Assembly (NCBI RefSeq): GCF_014641945.1
Contig: NZ_BMIJ01000003.1
Location: forward strand, 62,001 to 126,000
Reading direction: 5' to 3'
DNA: 64,000 nt
DNA from: Marinobacterium zhoushanense
Lineage (GTDB): Bacteria > Pseudomonadota > Gammaproteobacteria > Pseudomonadales > Balneatricaceae
A model generated the notes under the pieces. It did no database searches, was not told the origin of the DNA, and worked only from the letters and a program-made list of their open reading frames with translations. The translations under genes were made by a program, and so were the position numbers. Numbering within the stretch: position 1 is the first letter of the stretch; each line of letters starts with the position of its first letter. This document shows, piece after piece, positions 54,815 through 64,000 of the stretch.

Positions 54815-55708
54815 TTACTGCTGTGACAGGCTGTACACGTAAGCTGCGATCAGGTGAATCTTCTCGTCAGAGAGCAGATCCTTGTGTGCCGGCATGACGC
54901 CCGCGCGGCCGTTGCGGATGCTGTGAGCAACCTGCTCGAAGCTGCCGCCGTAGAGCCAGGTGTTGTCGGTCAGGTTCGGTGCGCCCAGTGCCTGGGTGCC
55001 CTTGCCTTCCGCGCCGTGACAAGCTGCGCAGAGAGCCTGGAACTGGCTCTGGCCACGAGCGACCGCCTCGCTATCCAGGTTTTCAGCGCTGCCGCTCAGG
55101 GACAGTACATAGCTGGTAACGTCACGTACGCCATCTTCACCCAGCACCTGGCCCCAGGCCGGCATGCCGCCATTGCGGCCATTGGCAATGGTGGCTTTGA
55201 TAGTGGCGGGATCGCCACCGTAGAGCCAGTCACTGTCGGTCAGGTTGGGGAAGCCGTATGCGCCGGTGCCCGCTGAACCGTGGCAGAGAGAGCAGTTGTT
55301 GGCGAACATGCGCTGGCCCATCTTCAGCCCCGTTTCCTCGTTCTGCAGTTGTTCGACCGACAGGGCGGCGAACTGCTCGAACATCGGACGGTACTGCTCT
55401 TCGGCGTGCGCCATCTCCTCTTCCCACTGACCATGGGAACTCCAGCCCAGCAGGCCTTGGAAGTTGCCTAGACCGGGGTAGAGGGCCAGGTAGCCCAGAC
55501 CGAAGATGACTGTGCCCAGAAACATCTGGAACCACCATTTCGGCAGCGGGTTGTCGTACTCTTCGATACCGTCGAACTCATGTCCCAGAGTCTCTTCGGT
55601 GGTCTCTTTATGTTTCTCGCTTTTCCGGGTTGCAAACAGCAACCAGGTGCAGCCGAGAATTACGGCTAGGGTAATGACTGATACCCATGCGCTCCAGAAA
55701 GCACTCAT
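54815..55708 (-). CDS. ccoP: cbb3 oxidase dihaem subunit CcoP
   Basis: CcoP takes electrons from soluble cytochromes c. Two N-terminal helices (about 5-25 and 58-78) precede two class I cytochrome c domains, with haem sites CSLCH (139-143) and CAACH (227-231) and axial-Met segments GGMPAWG and GVMPAHK. The linker signature DGIEEYDNPLPKWWF is characteristic. At 297 residues it fits. Its start overlaps the ccoQ stop by four bases. Confidence 0.97.
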   Translation of the reverse strand: MSAFWSAWVSVITLAVILGCTWLLFATRKSEKHKETTEETLGHEFDGIEEYDNPLPKWWFQMFLGTVIFGLGYLALYPGLGNFQGLLGWSSHGQWEEEMAHAEEQYRPMFEQFAALSVEQLQNEETGLKMGQRMFANNCSLCHGSAGTGAYGFPNLTDSDWLYGGDPATIKATIANGRNGGMPAWGQVLGEDGVRDVTSYVLSLSGSAENLDSEAVARGQSQFQALCAACHGAEGKGTQALGAPNLTDNTWLYGGSFEQVAHSIRNGRAGVMPAHKDLLSDEKIHLIAAYVYSLSQQ

Positions 55709-55899
55709 TTGTCGTTTCTCCCGTTACTGGCGTCGCTATCCTGCGTTTTGGGCTTATCCTGCTCCTCATCAGCGAAGGGAGCCTGAGCAGCCTCGTCATA
55801 CTTTTTGCTGTTTTTCGGGTTCGCCACCCAGATAAACAGGGCGACGAACGTGATCAGCATGATGACCGGCAGGTAGGGGCCATAAACTTCGTAACTCAC
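55705..55899 (-). CDS. ccoQ: cbb3 oxidase small subunit CcoQ
   Basis: CcoQ is a short single-helix subunit that stabilises the complex. The helix (about residues 8-27, LPVIMLITFVALFIWVA) is followed by the conserved NPKNSKKYDEAA and an acidic tail. GTG at 55899 (MSYEVYGPYL) was chosen because it falls after the ccoO stop; a longer frame to 55992 lies inside ccoO. It has 64 residues. Confidence 0.88.
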   Translation of the reverse strand: MSYEVYGPYLPVIMLITFVALFIWVANPKNSKKYDEAAQAPFADEEQDKPKTQDSDASNGRNDK

Positions 55900-55906
55900 T
55901 GAATAG

Positions 55907-56527
55907 TTACCGCTTGTTGGTGTAGACGCTATGCAGCTTGCCAAGCGACTGCAGGTAAGCGACAAGAGCATCGATCTCGGTCTTGCCGGCAACCGCTTCG
56001 CGTGCCGTGGCTACATCTTCGTCGGTGTACGGGACACCCAGCTTGCGCAGTGCTTCCATCTTGGCCTCGGTGTCCTGTCCGGTCAGTTTGTTCTTGAACA
56101 GCCAGGGGTAGGAGGGCATTTTGGATTCAGGTACTACATCGCGCGGATTGTTCAGGTGCGCTTTGTGCCAGTCGTCGGAGTAACGTCCGCCTACACGGGC
56201 CAGGTCCGGACCGGTACGCTTGGAACCCCAAAGGAACGGGTGCTCCCAGACATGCTCGTCTGCAGTGGAGTAGTGGCCGTAGCGCTCGGTTTCAGCACGG
56301 AAGGGGCGGATCATCTGGGTGTGGCAGACGTGGCATCCTTCCTTGATGTAGATATCGCGGCCCTCAAGTTCCAGTGCGGAATACGTGCGCAGGCCTTCGA
56401 TCGGCTGAGTCGTAGAGCTCTGGAAGAACAGGGGAACGATTTCGGCCAGACCACCGCCGCTGATCACGATGATGATCAGCAGGATCATGAGGCCGATGTT
56501 CTTTTCAATCGTTTCGTGTTTGATCAT
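55907..56527 (-). CDS. ccoO: cbb3 oxidase monohaem subunit CcoO
   Basis: CcoO carries one haem c between CcoP and CcoN. One N-terminal helix (about 11-33) is followed by [22 protein letters not shown] with haem site Cys65, Cys68, His69. [19 protein letters not shown] and the axial-Met segment SKMPSYPWL are typical. At 206 residues it fits the family. Confidence 0.97.
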   Translation of the reverse strand: MIKHETIEKNIGLMILLIIIVISGGGLAEIVPLFFQSSTTQPIEGLRTYSALELEGRDIYIKEGCHVCHTQMIRPFRAETERYGHYSTADEHVWEHPFLWGSKRTGPDLARVGGRYSDDWHKAHLNNPRDVVPESKMPSYPWLFKNKLTGQDTEAKMEALRKLGVPYTDEDVATAREAVAGKTEIDALVAYLQSLGKLHSVYTNKR

Positions 56528-56549
56528 TGCTATCTGCTCCTCGTCTCAA

Positions 56550-57980
<1,431 letters not shown>

Positions 57981-58422
57981 GTCAGGCTCTCATCAACAAG
58001 CTAGGAATAGTAAGAAGAGTTCCGCCGGCAATTATCTGGTAATACCCCATCTATTTCAACGCGATGTTGCAGTGCACTGTGGCGCATTGTCGCACCGTGA
58101 AAGTGCTATGAACTTATATTTATTAATAGCTTTTGGATGGGGGTGAATATTTATAACTTGTTGTATTTAAAGTATATATGTATTTTTTGTCGTCCAGGTA
58201 GTGCGGCATTTTCTGATTCTGTAGTTCGAATTTTGTTCGCTGGGTGAGCGCAGCCCTGAAAACAAAGAATGCTTTGCTTGATATGGATCAAGCCGGTGAA
58301 TTTGGGTCGTTCTAGGTCTTTAGTATTAAGTTGGAGGGCCGGAAGTGTTGAGCATTATCGACCGGCTGTTATAGTGCGCCGTTCAAAATCCAGTCGCCCC
58401 ACAAAAATCGAGAACTTGCCAT
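57981..58422. other. Divergent ccoN / rlmM regulatory region
   Basis: This 442-base region is AT-rich near 58110-58200. It contains one perfect FNR box (58278-58291, listed separately). I see no terminator, second FNR box or small gene. Confidence 0.5.
58278..58291 (-). promoter_or_regulatory. Perfect FNR/ANR box upstream of ccoN
   Basis: TTGAT-ATGG-ATCAA matches the consensus fully and is nearly symmetric. It lies 298 bases before ccoN. On the minus strand a CAAAAT hexamer at 58230-58235 would place the box near -61.5, a class I position; no -10 sits at the class II distance. Activation of ccoNOQP by FNR is expected from many relatives. Confidence 0.75.
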
Positions 58423-59496
58423 ATGACACAACCCGATTCTCTCCTGCTTCTCTGTCGTGCTGGTTTCGAGGGCGAGTGTGCTGCCGAACTCACTGAGCTT
58501 GCCGCAGCCTCGGGCTTTTATGGCTATCCGACCCTGGAGCGTAATGCGGGCTTTGTCGTGTTCCATGTGCAAGCCCCAGCGACAGCACTGCAGCTGATTG
58601 AAACTGTGCGCTTTCGCCGCCTTATCTTTACCAGGCAGTGGTTTGCTTGCGGGGCTATGCTGGAGGGGCTCGATCCGCGTGATCGTTTGACGCCTGTTGC
58701 GGAAAGGGCTGCGGAACTCCCCAAGTGTACAGAGTTGGTGATTGAAACCGCCGATACCACCGCCGGGCGTGAACTGCAGGGATTTGGGCGCAAGTTCGCT
58801 TCCGCCGTTGCACCCAAGTTGCGTCAGACCGATCTACTGGGCAAGCGTGGGCAGAAGGCAGACTGGCGCCTGCATCTATTGGTGCTCAGTGGGCGGGATA
58901 TGTGGCTGGGTGTGGCGCCAGTACGTAACAGTGCCCCTGATCCTGGCGGGATAATTCGTCTGAAGTTTCCGGTCGCAGCGCCAAGTCGATCGACGCTAAA
59001 GCTGGAGGAGGCGTGGCACTGGTTTATTCATAAGGGGCAATGGGAGCAGCGGCTGGCACCGGGGATGAGGGCCGTTGATCTGGGGGCCGCGCCCGGTGGT
59101 TGGACCTGGCAGCTTGTTCAGCGCGGTATGTTTGTTACCTCGGTCGATAATGGGCCGATGAATCCGGATCTGATGGAGACCGGGCAGGTAGAGCATCTGC
59201 GAGAGGATGCGTTTGTTTATCAACCGTCGAAACCGGTGGACTGGATGGTCTGCGATGTGGTGGAGAAGCCTGCGCGCACCACCGCGATGGTGATCGAATG
59301 GGCGTTGAACGGTTGGGCTCGCGATATGATCTTCAATCTGAAGCTGCCGATGAAGCAGCGCTATGCGGAAACTCGCACCTGCCTTGAGCGTATAGAAGAG
59401 GCGTTGGGAGATGCTGGTTTGCGTTGGCGCTTGCAGGCTAAACAGCTCTATCACGACCGGGAGGAGATCACCTGCTGGTTGAGTCTTGAGCGCTGA
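58423..59496 (+). CDS. rlmM: 23S rRNA 2'-O-ribose C2498 methyltransferase RlmM
   Basis: RlmM methylates C2498 of 23S rRNA using SAM. An N-terminal THUMP-like domain (about residues 1-170) is followed by a Rossmann methyltransferase with AVDLGAAPGGWTWQLVQRG, then DWMVCDVVEKPART and NLKLPMKQRY, which carry the K-D-K-E type catalytic residues. At 357 residues it fits (E. coli 366). It is convergent with a small monooxygenase-like gene. Confidence 0.95.
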   Translation: MTQPDSLLLLCRAGFEGECAAELTELAAASGFYGYPTLERNAGFVVFHVQAPATALQLIETVRFRRLIFTRQWFACGAMLEGLDPRDRLTPVAERAAELPKCTELVIETADTTAGRELQGFGRKFASAVAPKLRQTDLLGKRGQKADWRLHLLVLSGRDMWLGVAPVRNSAPDPGGIIRLKFPVAAPSRSTLKLEEAWHWFIHKGQWEQRLAPGMRAVDLGAAPGGWTWQLVQRGMFVTSVDNGPMNPDLMETGQVEHLREDAFVYQPSKPVDWMVCDVVEKPARTTAMVIEWALNGWARDMIFNLKLPMKQRYAETRTCLERIEEALGDAGLRWRLQAKQLYHDREEITCWLSLER

Positions 59497-59505
59497 TGTC
59501 GATGT

Positions 59506-59787
59506 CTAGTGCTCGAAGATGGTCACGCGCTCTTCCGTCTTAAACAGCGGTTCCAGCGCTTCCATCATCTCCTTGCGCTCTTCGCTACCGTGCCAGCGCT
59601 GCCAGTCGCTGACCGTGCGGAAGGTGGCCATTACCAGACGATGGTTGGGATCATCGATATTTCGCAGCACCTCGCCAGAGATAAAGCCGTGGGCCTGCAT
59701 TGCTTTCTGCAGGAGTTCGCGGGACAGGCGGTCGTAATAAATCCCCAGATCCTCGGCGATGTGGCGTTCTATCATTACCCTGATCAT
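59506..59787 (-). CDS. Antibiotic-biosynthesis-monooxygenase (ABM) fold protein
   Basis: This 93-residue dimeric ferredoxin-like protein belongs to the ABM superfamily. The pattern IRVMIERHIAEDL, then GFISGEVLRNIDDPNHRLVMATFRTVSDWQRWHGSEERKEM, is typical of small cofactor-free oxygenase-like proteins; no haem-degrading signature is clear. The substrate is unknown. It is convergent with rlmM, nine bases apart, and divergent from tusA. Confidence 0.75.
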   Translation of the reverse strand: MIRVMIERHIAEDLGIYYDRLSRELLQKAMQAHGFISGEVLRNIDDPNHRLVMATFRTVSDWQRWHGSEERKEMMEALEPLFKTEERVTIFEH

Positions 59788-59924
59788 CCACTATTTCCTC
59801 CATAATGATGACTCATGCATACAGCATAATTCAGTGTGGCGGGGCTGCAAACCGAAGCGGTTGGCGGTTTCTCTGCATCGGGTTATTTGCGACAATAGCC
59901 GCCTTCGTCTCATAGGATCCGTTC

Positions 59925-60167
59925 ATGGTACATATTGAAGCAGATCAGACTTTGGATGCATGTGGCCTTTTCTGCCCGGAGCCGGTGATGATGTTGCACA
60001 ATCGGGTGCGTGAGCTGGCCGAAGGTGAGGTTCTATGTATCAGGGCGACAGACCCGTCGACCCAGCGCGATATTCCCAAGTTCTGTCATTTTCTCGGGCA
60101 CGAGTTGCTTGGGCAGGATACTGAAGAGGGTGTGTTCGTGTATTACATCCGTAAAGGGGCGGCCTGA
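59925..60167 (+). CDS. tusA: Sulfurtransferase TusA
   Basis: TusA accepts persulfide sulfur from IscS and passes it on for tRNA 2-thiolation and other uses. The family motif [12 protein letters not shown] carries the sulfur-binding Cys17 (Cys19 in E. coli). At 80 residues it is the usual length. Two bases separate it from the ProQ-like gene, so the two are co-transcribed. Cys13 precedes the motif, as in many homologues. Confidence 0.95.
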   Translation: MVHIEADQTLDACGLFCPEPVMMLHNRVRELAEGEVLCIRATDPSTQRDIPKFCHFLGHELLGQDTEEGVFVYYIRKGAA

Positions 60168-60169
60168 GC

Positions 60170-60772
60170 GTGACGGATATCGAAAGATTGAGCGAGCAGA
60201 CCCAGGCGCTGCTCGATGAGTGTGAAAATCGTCTAGCAACCCTGGAGGTCAATATCCCCCAGGTAGGTAAATCGACAGATGAGAGTATTGTAGTGAATCA
60301 GACCGAAAAAACGCCGGAAGCGAAGAACCGTAACCGGGCCAAGAACCGTGCTGCTAACCAGGCAGCGCTTGTGCAACTGTGTGACACCTATCCCGAAGTG
60401 TTCAGTCGAGATAATGTGCGCCCGCTCAAGGTGGGGATTCAAGAGGATCTGATCGCAGACGAAAAGCTGGCGCGTAATCGAATCAAACGTGCCCTGGCCA
60501 GTTATGTGCGCAGTCCGCAATACCTGCGTAGCCTTCAGGCTGGCGCAGATCGTATCGGACTTGATGGTGCGGCCTCCGGACAGGTGAGCGAAGAAGAAGC
60601 GGCGCATGCGCAGGAAAAGCTGCAGGCGATCAAGGATCAGCGTCGCGAGCGTGAAAAGGCTGAGCGCAAAGAGGGGCGTGCAGAGCAGCGCAAGCAGGCG
60701 GTCAAGGCCAAGGAACAGCGCATCAACAAGAAGCTCGACCTGCTGCTGCAACTGAATAATCGTACCCGCTAA
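60170..60772 (+). CDS. ProQ/FinO-domain RNA chaperone
   Basis: The FinO-type domain spans about residues 55-125 (RNRAANQAALVQLCDTYPEVFS, RPLKVGIQEDLI, RIKRALASYVRSPQYLRSL), the RNA-hairpin-binding core of ProQ. A 50-residue acidic N-terminal segment and a long charged C-terminal helix (about 140-200, rich in Lys, Arg and Glu) flank it; no ProQ Tudor domain is present. It should bind sRNA terminators and mRNA 3' ends. GTG is the start. A T-run at 60787-60795 may be a weak terminator. Confidence 0.87.
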   Translation: MTDIERLSEQTQALLDECENRLATLEVNIPQVGKSTDESIVVNQTEKTPEAKNRNRAKNRAANQAALVQLCDTYPEVFSRDNVRPLKVGIQEDLIADEKLARNRIKRALASYVRSPQYLRSLQAGADRIGLDGAASGQVSEEEAAHAQEKLQAIKDQRREREKAERKEGRAEQRKQAVKAKEQRINKKLDLLLQLNNRTR

Positions 60773-60866
60773 GCGGGCTTGATTTCGTTTTTTTTACCCC
60801 CATCAAGGTAGTCTGAACGACACCGTATGCATGAATGTGTCGTTTCCTGTCCTGATGGGGGTCTAT

Positions 60867-61301
60867 ATGACTTCAGTCGTTACTCTCAGTTGCCCATCCT
60901 GCCTGGTGACCAACAGGGTTGCCCGTGAGCGTCTGGAGGCTGCGCCGAAATGCGGTCGCTGCGGCCAGGCTTTGTTTCAGGGGCTGCCAATGGCCCTCGA
61001 TCAAGCAGGATTTGATCGAGTGCTGGCCAATACCGAGATTCCGCTCGTGGTCGATTTCTGGGCGCAATGGTGTGGCCCGTGCAAGATGATGGCGCCTGTG
61101 TTCGAACGGGCGGCGGCCGAGCTGGAACCTGGCTGTCGCCTCGTTAAAGTGGATACCGAGGCGGCCCCCGCCTTGGCTCAGCGCTATCAGATTCGCAGTA
61201 TACCCACGCTGATGCTGTTCTCCGGCGGTCGTGAGATAGCGCGTCAATCCGGCGCCATGGATTTCAGTACGTTAATACGTTGGGTTAGAACGCACCTCTG
61301 A
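60867..61301 (+). CDS. trxC: Thioredoxin 2 (TrxC)
   Basis: TrxC is a zinc-binding thioredoxin induced by oxidative stress. The N-terminal zinc finger uses Cys9, Cys12, Cys29 and Cys32 (CPSC and CGRC); the redox site is WCGPC (Cys69, Cys72). cis-Pro follows in IRSIPTLMLF. ATG at 60867 follows GGGGG at good spacing; the longer frame from 60831 is not conserved. At 144 residues it matches E. coli TrxC (139). It is convergent with lapD. Confidence 0.95.
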   Translation: MTSVVTLSCPSCLVTNRVARERLEAAPKCGRCGQALFQGLPMALDQAGFDRVLANTEIPLVVDFWAQWCGPCKMMAPVFERAAAELEPGCRLVKVDTEAAPALAQRYQIRSIPTLMLFSGGREIARQSGAMDFSTLIRWVRTHL

Positions 61302-61312
61302 TAATGCGGTTT

Positions 61313-63259
61313 CTAGCTCAGCGTTTTGGGCTTGCCGTGCAGGTAACCCTGGCTACCGTCGATGCCGATGTTGAGTAGCTGTTCCAACTGGCTCTCGCGT
61401 TCCACATGCTCGGCGTAGACCTGAATATGAATATTATGGGCGACGCTGATCAGGCTGCGTACGAAGAATCGGTCCTCATCGTTCCGGTCGATATCACGAA
61501 CCAGTGAGCCATCAATCTTCAGATAGTCCGGTTGCAGGGTGTACAGGTAACTGAAACCCTGGGGGTGGATGCCGAAGTTGTCGACGCCGAAACCCGTTCC
61601 CAAGGCTTTGAGCTGGGCGCGTAGCGCCTGGGTGCGTTCGATATTGTTCAGGATGACCGTTTCATTGATCTCGAAGCTGATCCGTTCCGGGTGCGCTAGT
61701 TGCGCGAGTTGACTGCCTATCCAGGCCGGAAAATCCTCCGCTAGCAGGCTGTCCTGTCCAAGGTTGATGCTGATGGCGATCCCCTGTGGCTCGCGCTGAA
61801 GATAGGTCAGGGCGCGACTGATAACGGTGCGGTCCATGGCATCCAGTAGTCCCAGTTCTCTTACCACGCCAATGAAGCGGACCGCTGGGCAGGGTTCGTT
61901 ATCTTCGTCCAGAATGCGGGCGAGTATCTCACCATGCAGTGGCTGAGAGTCACTACCGATCAGGCTTTGGTACTGCAGAAACACTTGGCTGTTGCTGATC
62001 GCTGAGGCTACATGCTGCTGCCAGGTCTGTGAGCTGCTGTCGACCCCTGCTACCCCTGTGTATTCGATGATCTCGCCCCCCTGATCCTCGGCATGTTTGA
62101 GTGCCAGGCGGGCGTGGGACAGGAGTTGCGCCGATGCACCCTGCTCGGTGCTGTGGCTGACACCAATGATGAATGCCGGTGCTGGAGGCTGCTCAGCCCG
62201 GTACATGGTGTCGATATGGGTATTGAGCCGGATCAGCAGTTGCTCCAGTGCGGGTTTTAGTCGGGGCAGAGGGTGTTGCTCGAGCAGGAGCATGAACTCG
62301 CCGCCGGCAGTGCGCCCGACCACGGTGCGGTTAAACTGGAGGCTCAGCGCCTCAACTTCGTTGGCCACGAACTTCAACAGGTGATTGGTATTGTCTTCGC
62401 CACAGCAGCGGTTGAGTTCGGACAGCTCTCTGACACGAAGCATCACCAGGGTGGCAGGGCCGAAGTTGCGGTCATAATCGATGCGCTCCTGAAGCTGTGC
62501 CAGCGCAAAGCGTTGGTTGGCAAGGCCGGTCAGCGGGTCGCGATAGGCGATGGAGCGCAGCTCTTCTACGTTACGGCTCTGTTCGTCAAACATCTGCTTG
62601 ACCTGCTTTACCATCGCGTTCATCGCCTGGACGACACTGCGCAGCTCACGGGTTTTGGGCAGGACCGGCTGCTCGATATAGGATTTTTGAGCCAGGGCGT
62701 GGGCCTGAAGCTCTACCTGGCGCAGCGGACGTAACAGGTAGTGCAGCAGCAGACTGATGGCGATTGCAGCAAGTAGGGCCAGGGCGACGAAGAGACCGAG
62801 CGCACGTTGCGCCGCTTCCCAGAAGCGCTCGTATGCATAGCCGGCCCTGCTCTGCACATGGATCACCCCCACATGTCGCCAGTTATGGGTGATCTCCCGT
62901 TCCATCGAGGGCGGGTCGATATGCACCAGATTGATGAACCAATGGGGGACCTGTTCGGATATGTCGGATGAGGTTTCTTTGCTGAATAGCGGTTCGTTCT
63001 CGGCCCCCTTGACCTCGATACGTTGATAGAAGCCGCTGTCGAAAATGGCATTCACCGCGGTTTCGATAGCGGCCCTGTCCTGTTCGGCCATGAAGGGCGC
63101 TATATAGAGTCCAAGGTGTGTGGCACTGTCCTGTGCATGGCTTCTGAGCTGGCTGAGCAGCATCGATTTGCCGCTGTCTGACATGATGAAGAGCGTACCG
63201 GAAGCAAGACCGATCAGAACTGCGAGTACCGCGGCGATCAATTGGTTAACCAGGGACAT
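61313..63259 (-). CDS. lapD: LapD-type c-di-GMP receptor with degenerate GGDEF and EAL domains
   Basis: LapD holds the periplasmic protease LapG when c-di-GMP is bound, keeping adhesins on the cell. The order is N-terminal helix (about 5-27), periplasmic LapD_MoxY_N domain (about 28-150), second helix (about 152-174), HAMP (about 175-225), GGDEF (about 235-390) and EAL (about 410-645). GGDEF is altered to AGGEF. The EAL part keeps EILAR, but DDFG is changed to DNFG, so catalysis is unlikely. The gene follows lapG on the same strand, 17 bases apart, as in Pseudomonas. Confidence 0.92.
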   Translation of the reverse strand: MSLVNQLIAAVLAVLIGLASGTLFIMSDSGKSMLLSQLRSHAQDSATHLGLYIAPFMAEQDRAAIETAVNAIFDSGFYQRIEVKGAENEPLFSKETSSDISEQVPHWFINLVHIDPPSMEREITHNWRHVGVIHVQSRAGYAYERFWEAAQRALGLFVALALLAAIAISLLLHYLLRPLRQVELQAHALAQKSYIEQPVLPKTRELRSVVQAMNAMVKQVKQMFDEQSRNVEELRSIAYRDPLTGLANQRFALAQLQERIDYDRNFGPATLVMLRVRELSELNRCCGEDNTNHLLKFVANEVEALSLQFNRTVVGRTAGGEFMLLLEQHPLPRLKPALEQLLIRLNTHIDTMYRAEQPPAPAFIIGVSHSTEQGASAQLLSHARLALKHAEDQGGEIIEYTGVAGVDSSSQTWQQHVASAISNSQVFLQYQSLIGSDSQPLHGEILARILDEDNEPCPAVRFIGVVRELGLLDAMDRTVISRALTYLQREPQGIAISINLGQDSLLAEDFPAWIGSQLAQLAHPERISFEINETVILNNIERTQALRAQLKALGTGFGVDNFGIHPQGFSYLYTLQPDYLKIDGSLVRDIDRNDEDRFFVRSLISVAHNIHIQVYAEHVERESQLEQLLNIGIDGSQGYLHGKPKTLS

Positions 63260-63276
63260 AGATTCCTTCCGAGTCT

Positions 63277-63996
63277 TCAGTTGAGATTGACATTGTTGGC
63301 GTCCACTCGCGACTGGAGTTTAACCCAGGGTTGGAGACGATCCGAGGTGCCAACCAGCTGTGATCGCCGGCCCTTCTTGCTAAGCCAGAGATTATCACCG
63401 TTGAAAGTATACACGTGGAGAAGGTCCGGTCGTTGATCGGCGGTTTTGATCTCGCCGATCAGGTTGTCCAGTACCAGGGGGATGGCATCGGGAGTGGGGT
63501 AGTAGGTCAGCACCATGTGGGCCTGATTCAGCTCCAGCGCTTTTACATAGGTCAGGCTCATCTTGTCGATGCTGACGCCAAGTTCTTTTAGCGTGTAGTA
63601 CTTGGCGATGGTGAAGTCCTCACAATCGCCGCCATTGGATATCAGGAACTCAACCGGTGTTGCCCAGTAGTCCTCCTGGCTCCAATGCGTGATGTCGTCG
63701 AGAAAGCGTACCTGATTGAAAAAGGCGTTGACCTGTTCCAGCTTGGTCTGTTCGGTAGCATCGCTCAGATCGCGGATCAGGTCCTGCCAGGCGGTGAGGC
63801 GGCGCGCGGCCTGGTCGCCGTATATCTGACCGAAACGTTCTATATCGGCCGGTGAAAGACGTACGCCATCTCCTGCCAGGCTTGTAAACGTGAGCAGGAT
63901 AATTAGCACGCCCGCCAGGCTGCGAAGCCGGAGCCGGCCCCCGCTTGCGAGGCGCATTAAAGGTGTTGTTGCACCGCGTGCTTGCACCATGAGCAT
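63277..63996 (-). CDS. lapG: LapG-type periplasmic cysteine protease, near window edge
   Basis: LapG cleaves LapA-type adhesins at a di-Ala site when c-di-GMP is low. It is a bacterial transglutaminase-like Cys peptidase: the catalytic Cys is in NGGDCEDFTIAKYYTLKELG, His in NQAHMVLTYY and Asp in LVLDNLIGEI. A hydrophobic segment (about residues 27-42) is the signal sequence. The start may lie beyond the right edge, since the frame is open to within four bases of the end. The adhesin LapA is not in the window. Confidence 0.9.
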   Translation of the reverse strand: MLMVQARGATTPLMRLASGGRLRLRSLAGVLIILLTFTSLAGDGVRLSPADIERFGQIYGDQAARRLTAWQDLIRDLSDATEQTKLEQVNAFFNQVRFLDDITHWSQEDYWATPVEFLISNGGDCEDFTIAKYYTLKELGVSIDKMSLTYVKALELNQAHMVLTYYPTPDAIPLVLDNLIGEIKTADQRPDLLHVYTFNGDNLWLSKKGRRSQLVGTSDRLQPWVKLQSRVDANNVNLN

Positions 63997-64000
63997 CCAT

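Noticed and set aside
60765..60795. Possible terminator after the ProQ-like gene
   Set aside because: The 5-bp stem with 3-base loop is about nine bases away from the T-run, so the geometry is poor.

Overview
The window is chromosomal DNA from a free-living, respiring gammaproteobacterium. Three things point to a marine or halophilic member near Oceanospirillales and Pseudomonadales: an ectABC-ask ectoine operon with a divergent MarR-type regulator, a ccoNOQP-ccoGHIS-hemN-fnr-apt order like the one I recall from Pseudomonas, and a gltA / sdhCDAB / sucAB-lpd-sucCD block. The genus is inference (Marinobacterium-like would fit). I see no insertion sequence, prophage, CRISPR array or rRNA.

Layout. 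1-1.8 kb: the end of an RluA-type pseudouridine synthase, a small Cys protein, tcdA and tRNA-Gly(CCC). 1.9-15 kb: a TCA block with gltA on the minus strand, divergent from sdhCDAB, followed by sucAB-lpd-sucCD. 15-20 kb: a cytochrome c5, hisC and three c-di-GMP-type signalling proteins. 20-25 kb: ectR and ectABC-ask. 25-30 kb: a lone PHA synthase and a PatZ-like acyl-CoA ligase/acetyltransferase. 30-38 kb: an ArsR-family regulator of the HlyU/BigR type, divergent from a three-gene envelope operon (MMPL exporter, LolA-like carrier, outer-membrane barrel); then a DUF2892-diguanylate cyclase pair and a tandem Usp. 38-46 kb: housekeeping and stress genes (xthA, gor, a CDF metal exporter, a BASS transporter, queE, rdgC, apt). 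46-58 kb: the low-oxygen block with fnr, hemN, ccoS/I/H/G and ccoPQON. 58-64 kb: rlmM, tusA-proQ-like, trxC and a lapD/lapG pair at the right edge.

How the parts fit. The TCA genes feed the high-affinity cbb3 oxidase, whose assembly genes and the oxygen sensor FNR lie in one unidirectional block; a perfect FNR box lies upstream of ccoN. Ectoine, glutathione reductase, Usp, ExoIII and thioredoxin 2 indicate a life with osmotic and oxidative stress. Six GGDEF/EAL proteins plus LapG indicate c-di-GMP control of adhesion.

Two observations may be new. (1) Just downstream of fnr, on the opposite strand, an FNR-like box, a -10 hexamer at the exact class II spacing and an intrinsic terminator outline an sRNA of about 80 nt. 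(2) The palindrome ATTAG-N6-CTAAT overlaps the -10 hexamer at two separate promoters, that of the MMPL/LolA-like/barrel operon and that of the DUF2892-diguanylate cyclase operon. This suggests one sulfur-sensing regulon under the HlyU-like repressor, linking envelope export, sulfur handling and c-di-GMP. Both are predictions from sequence alone.
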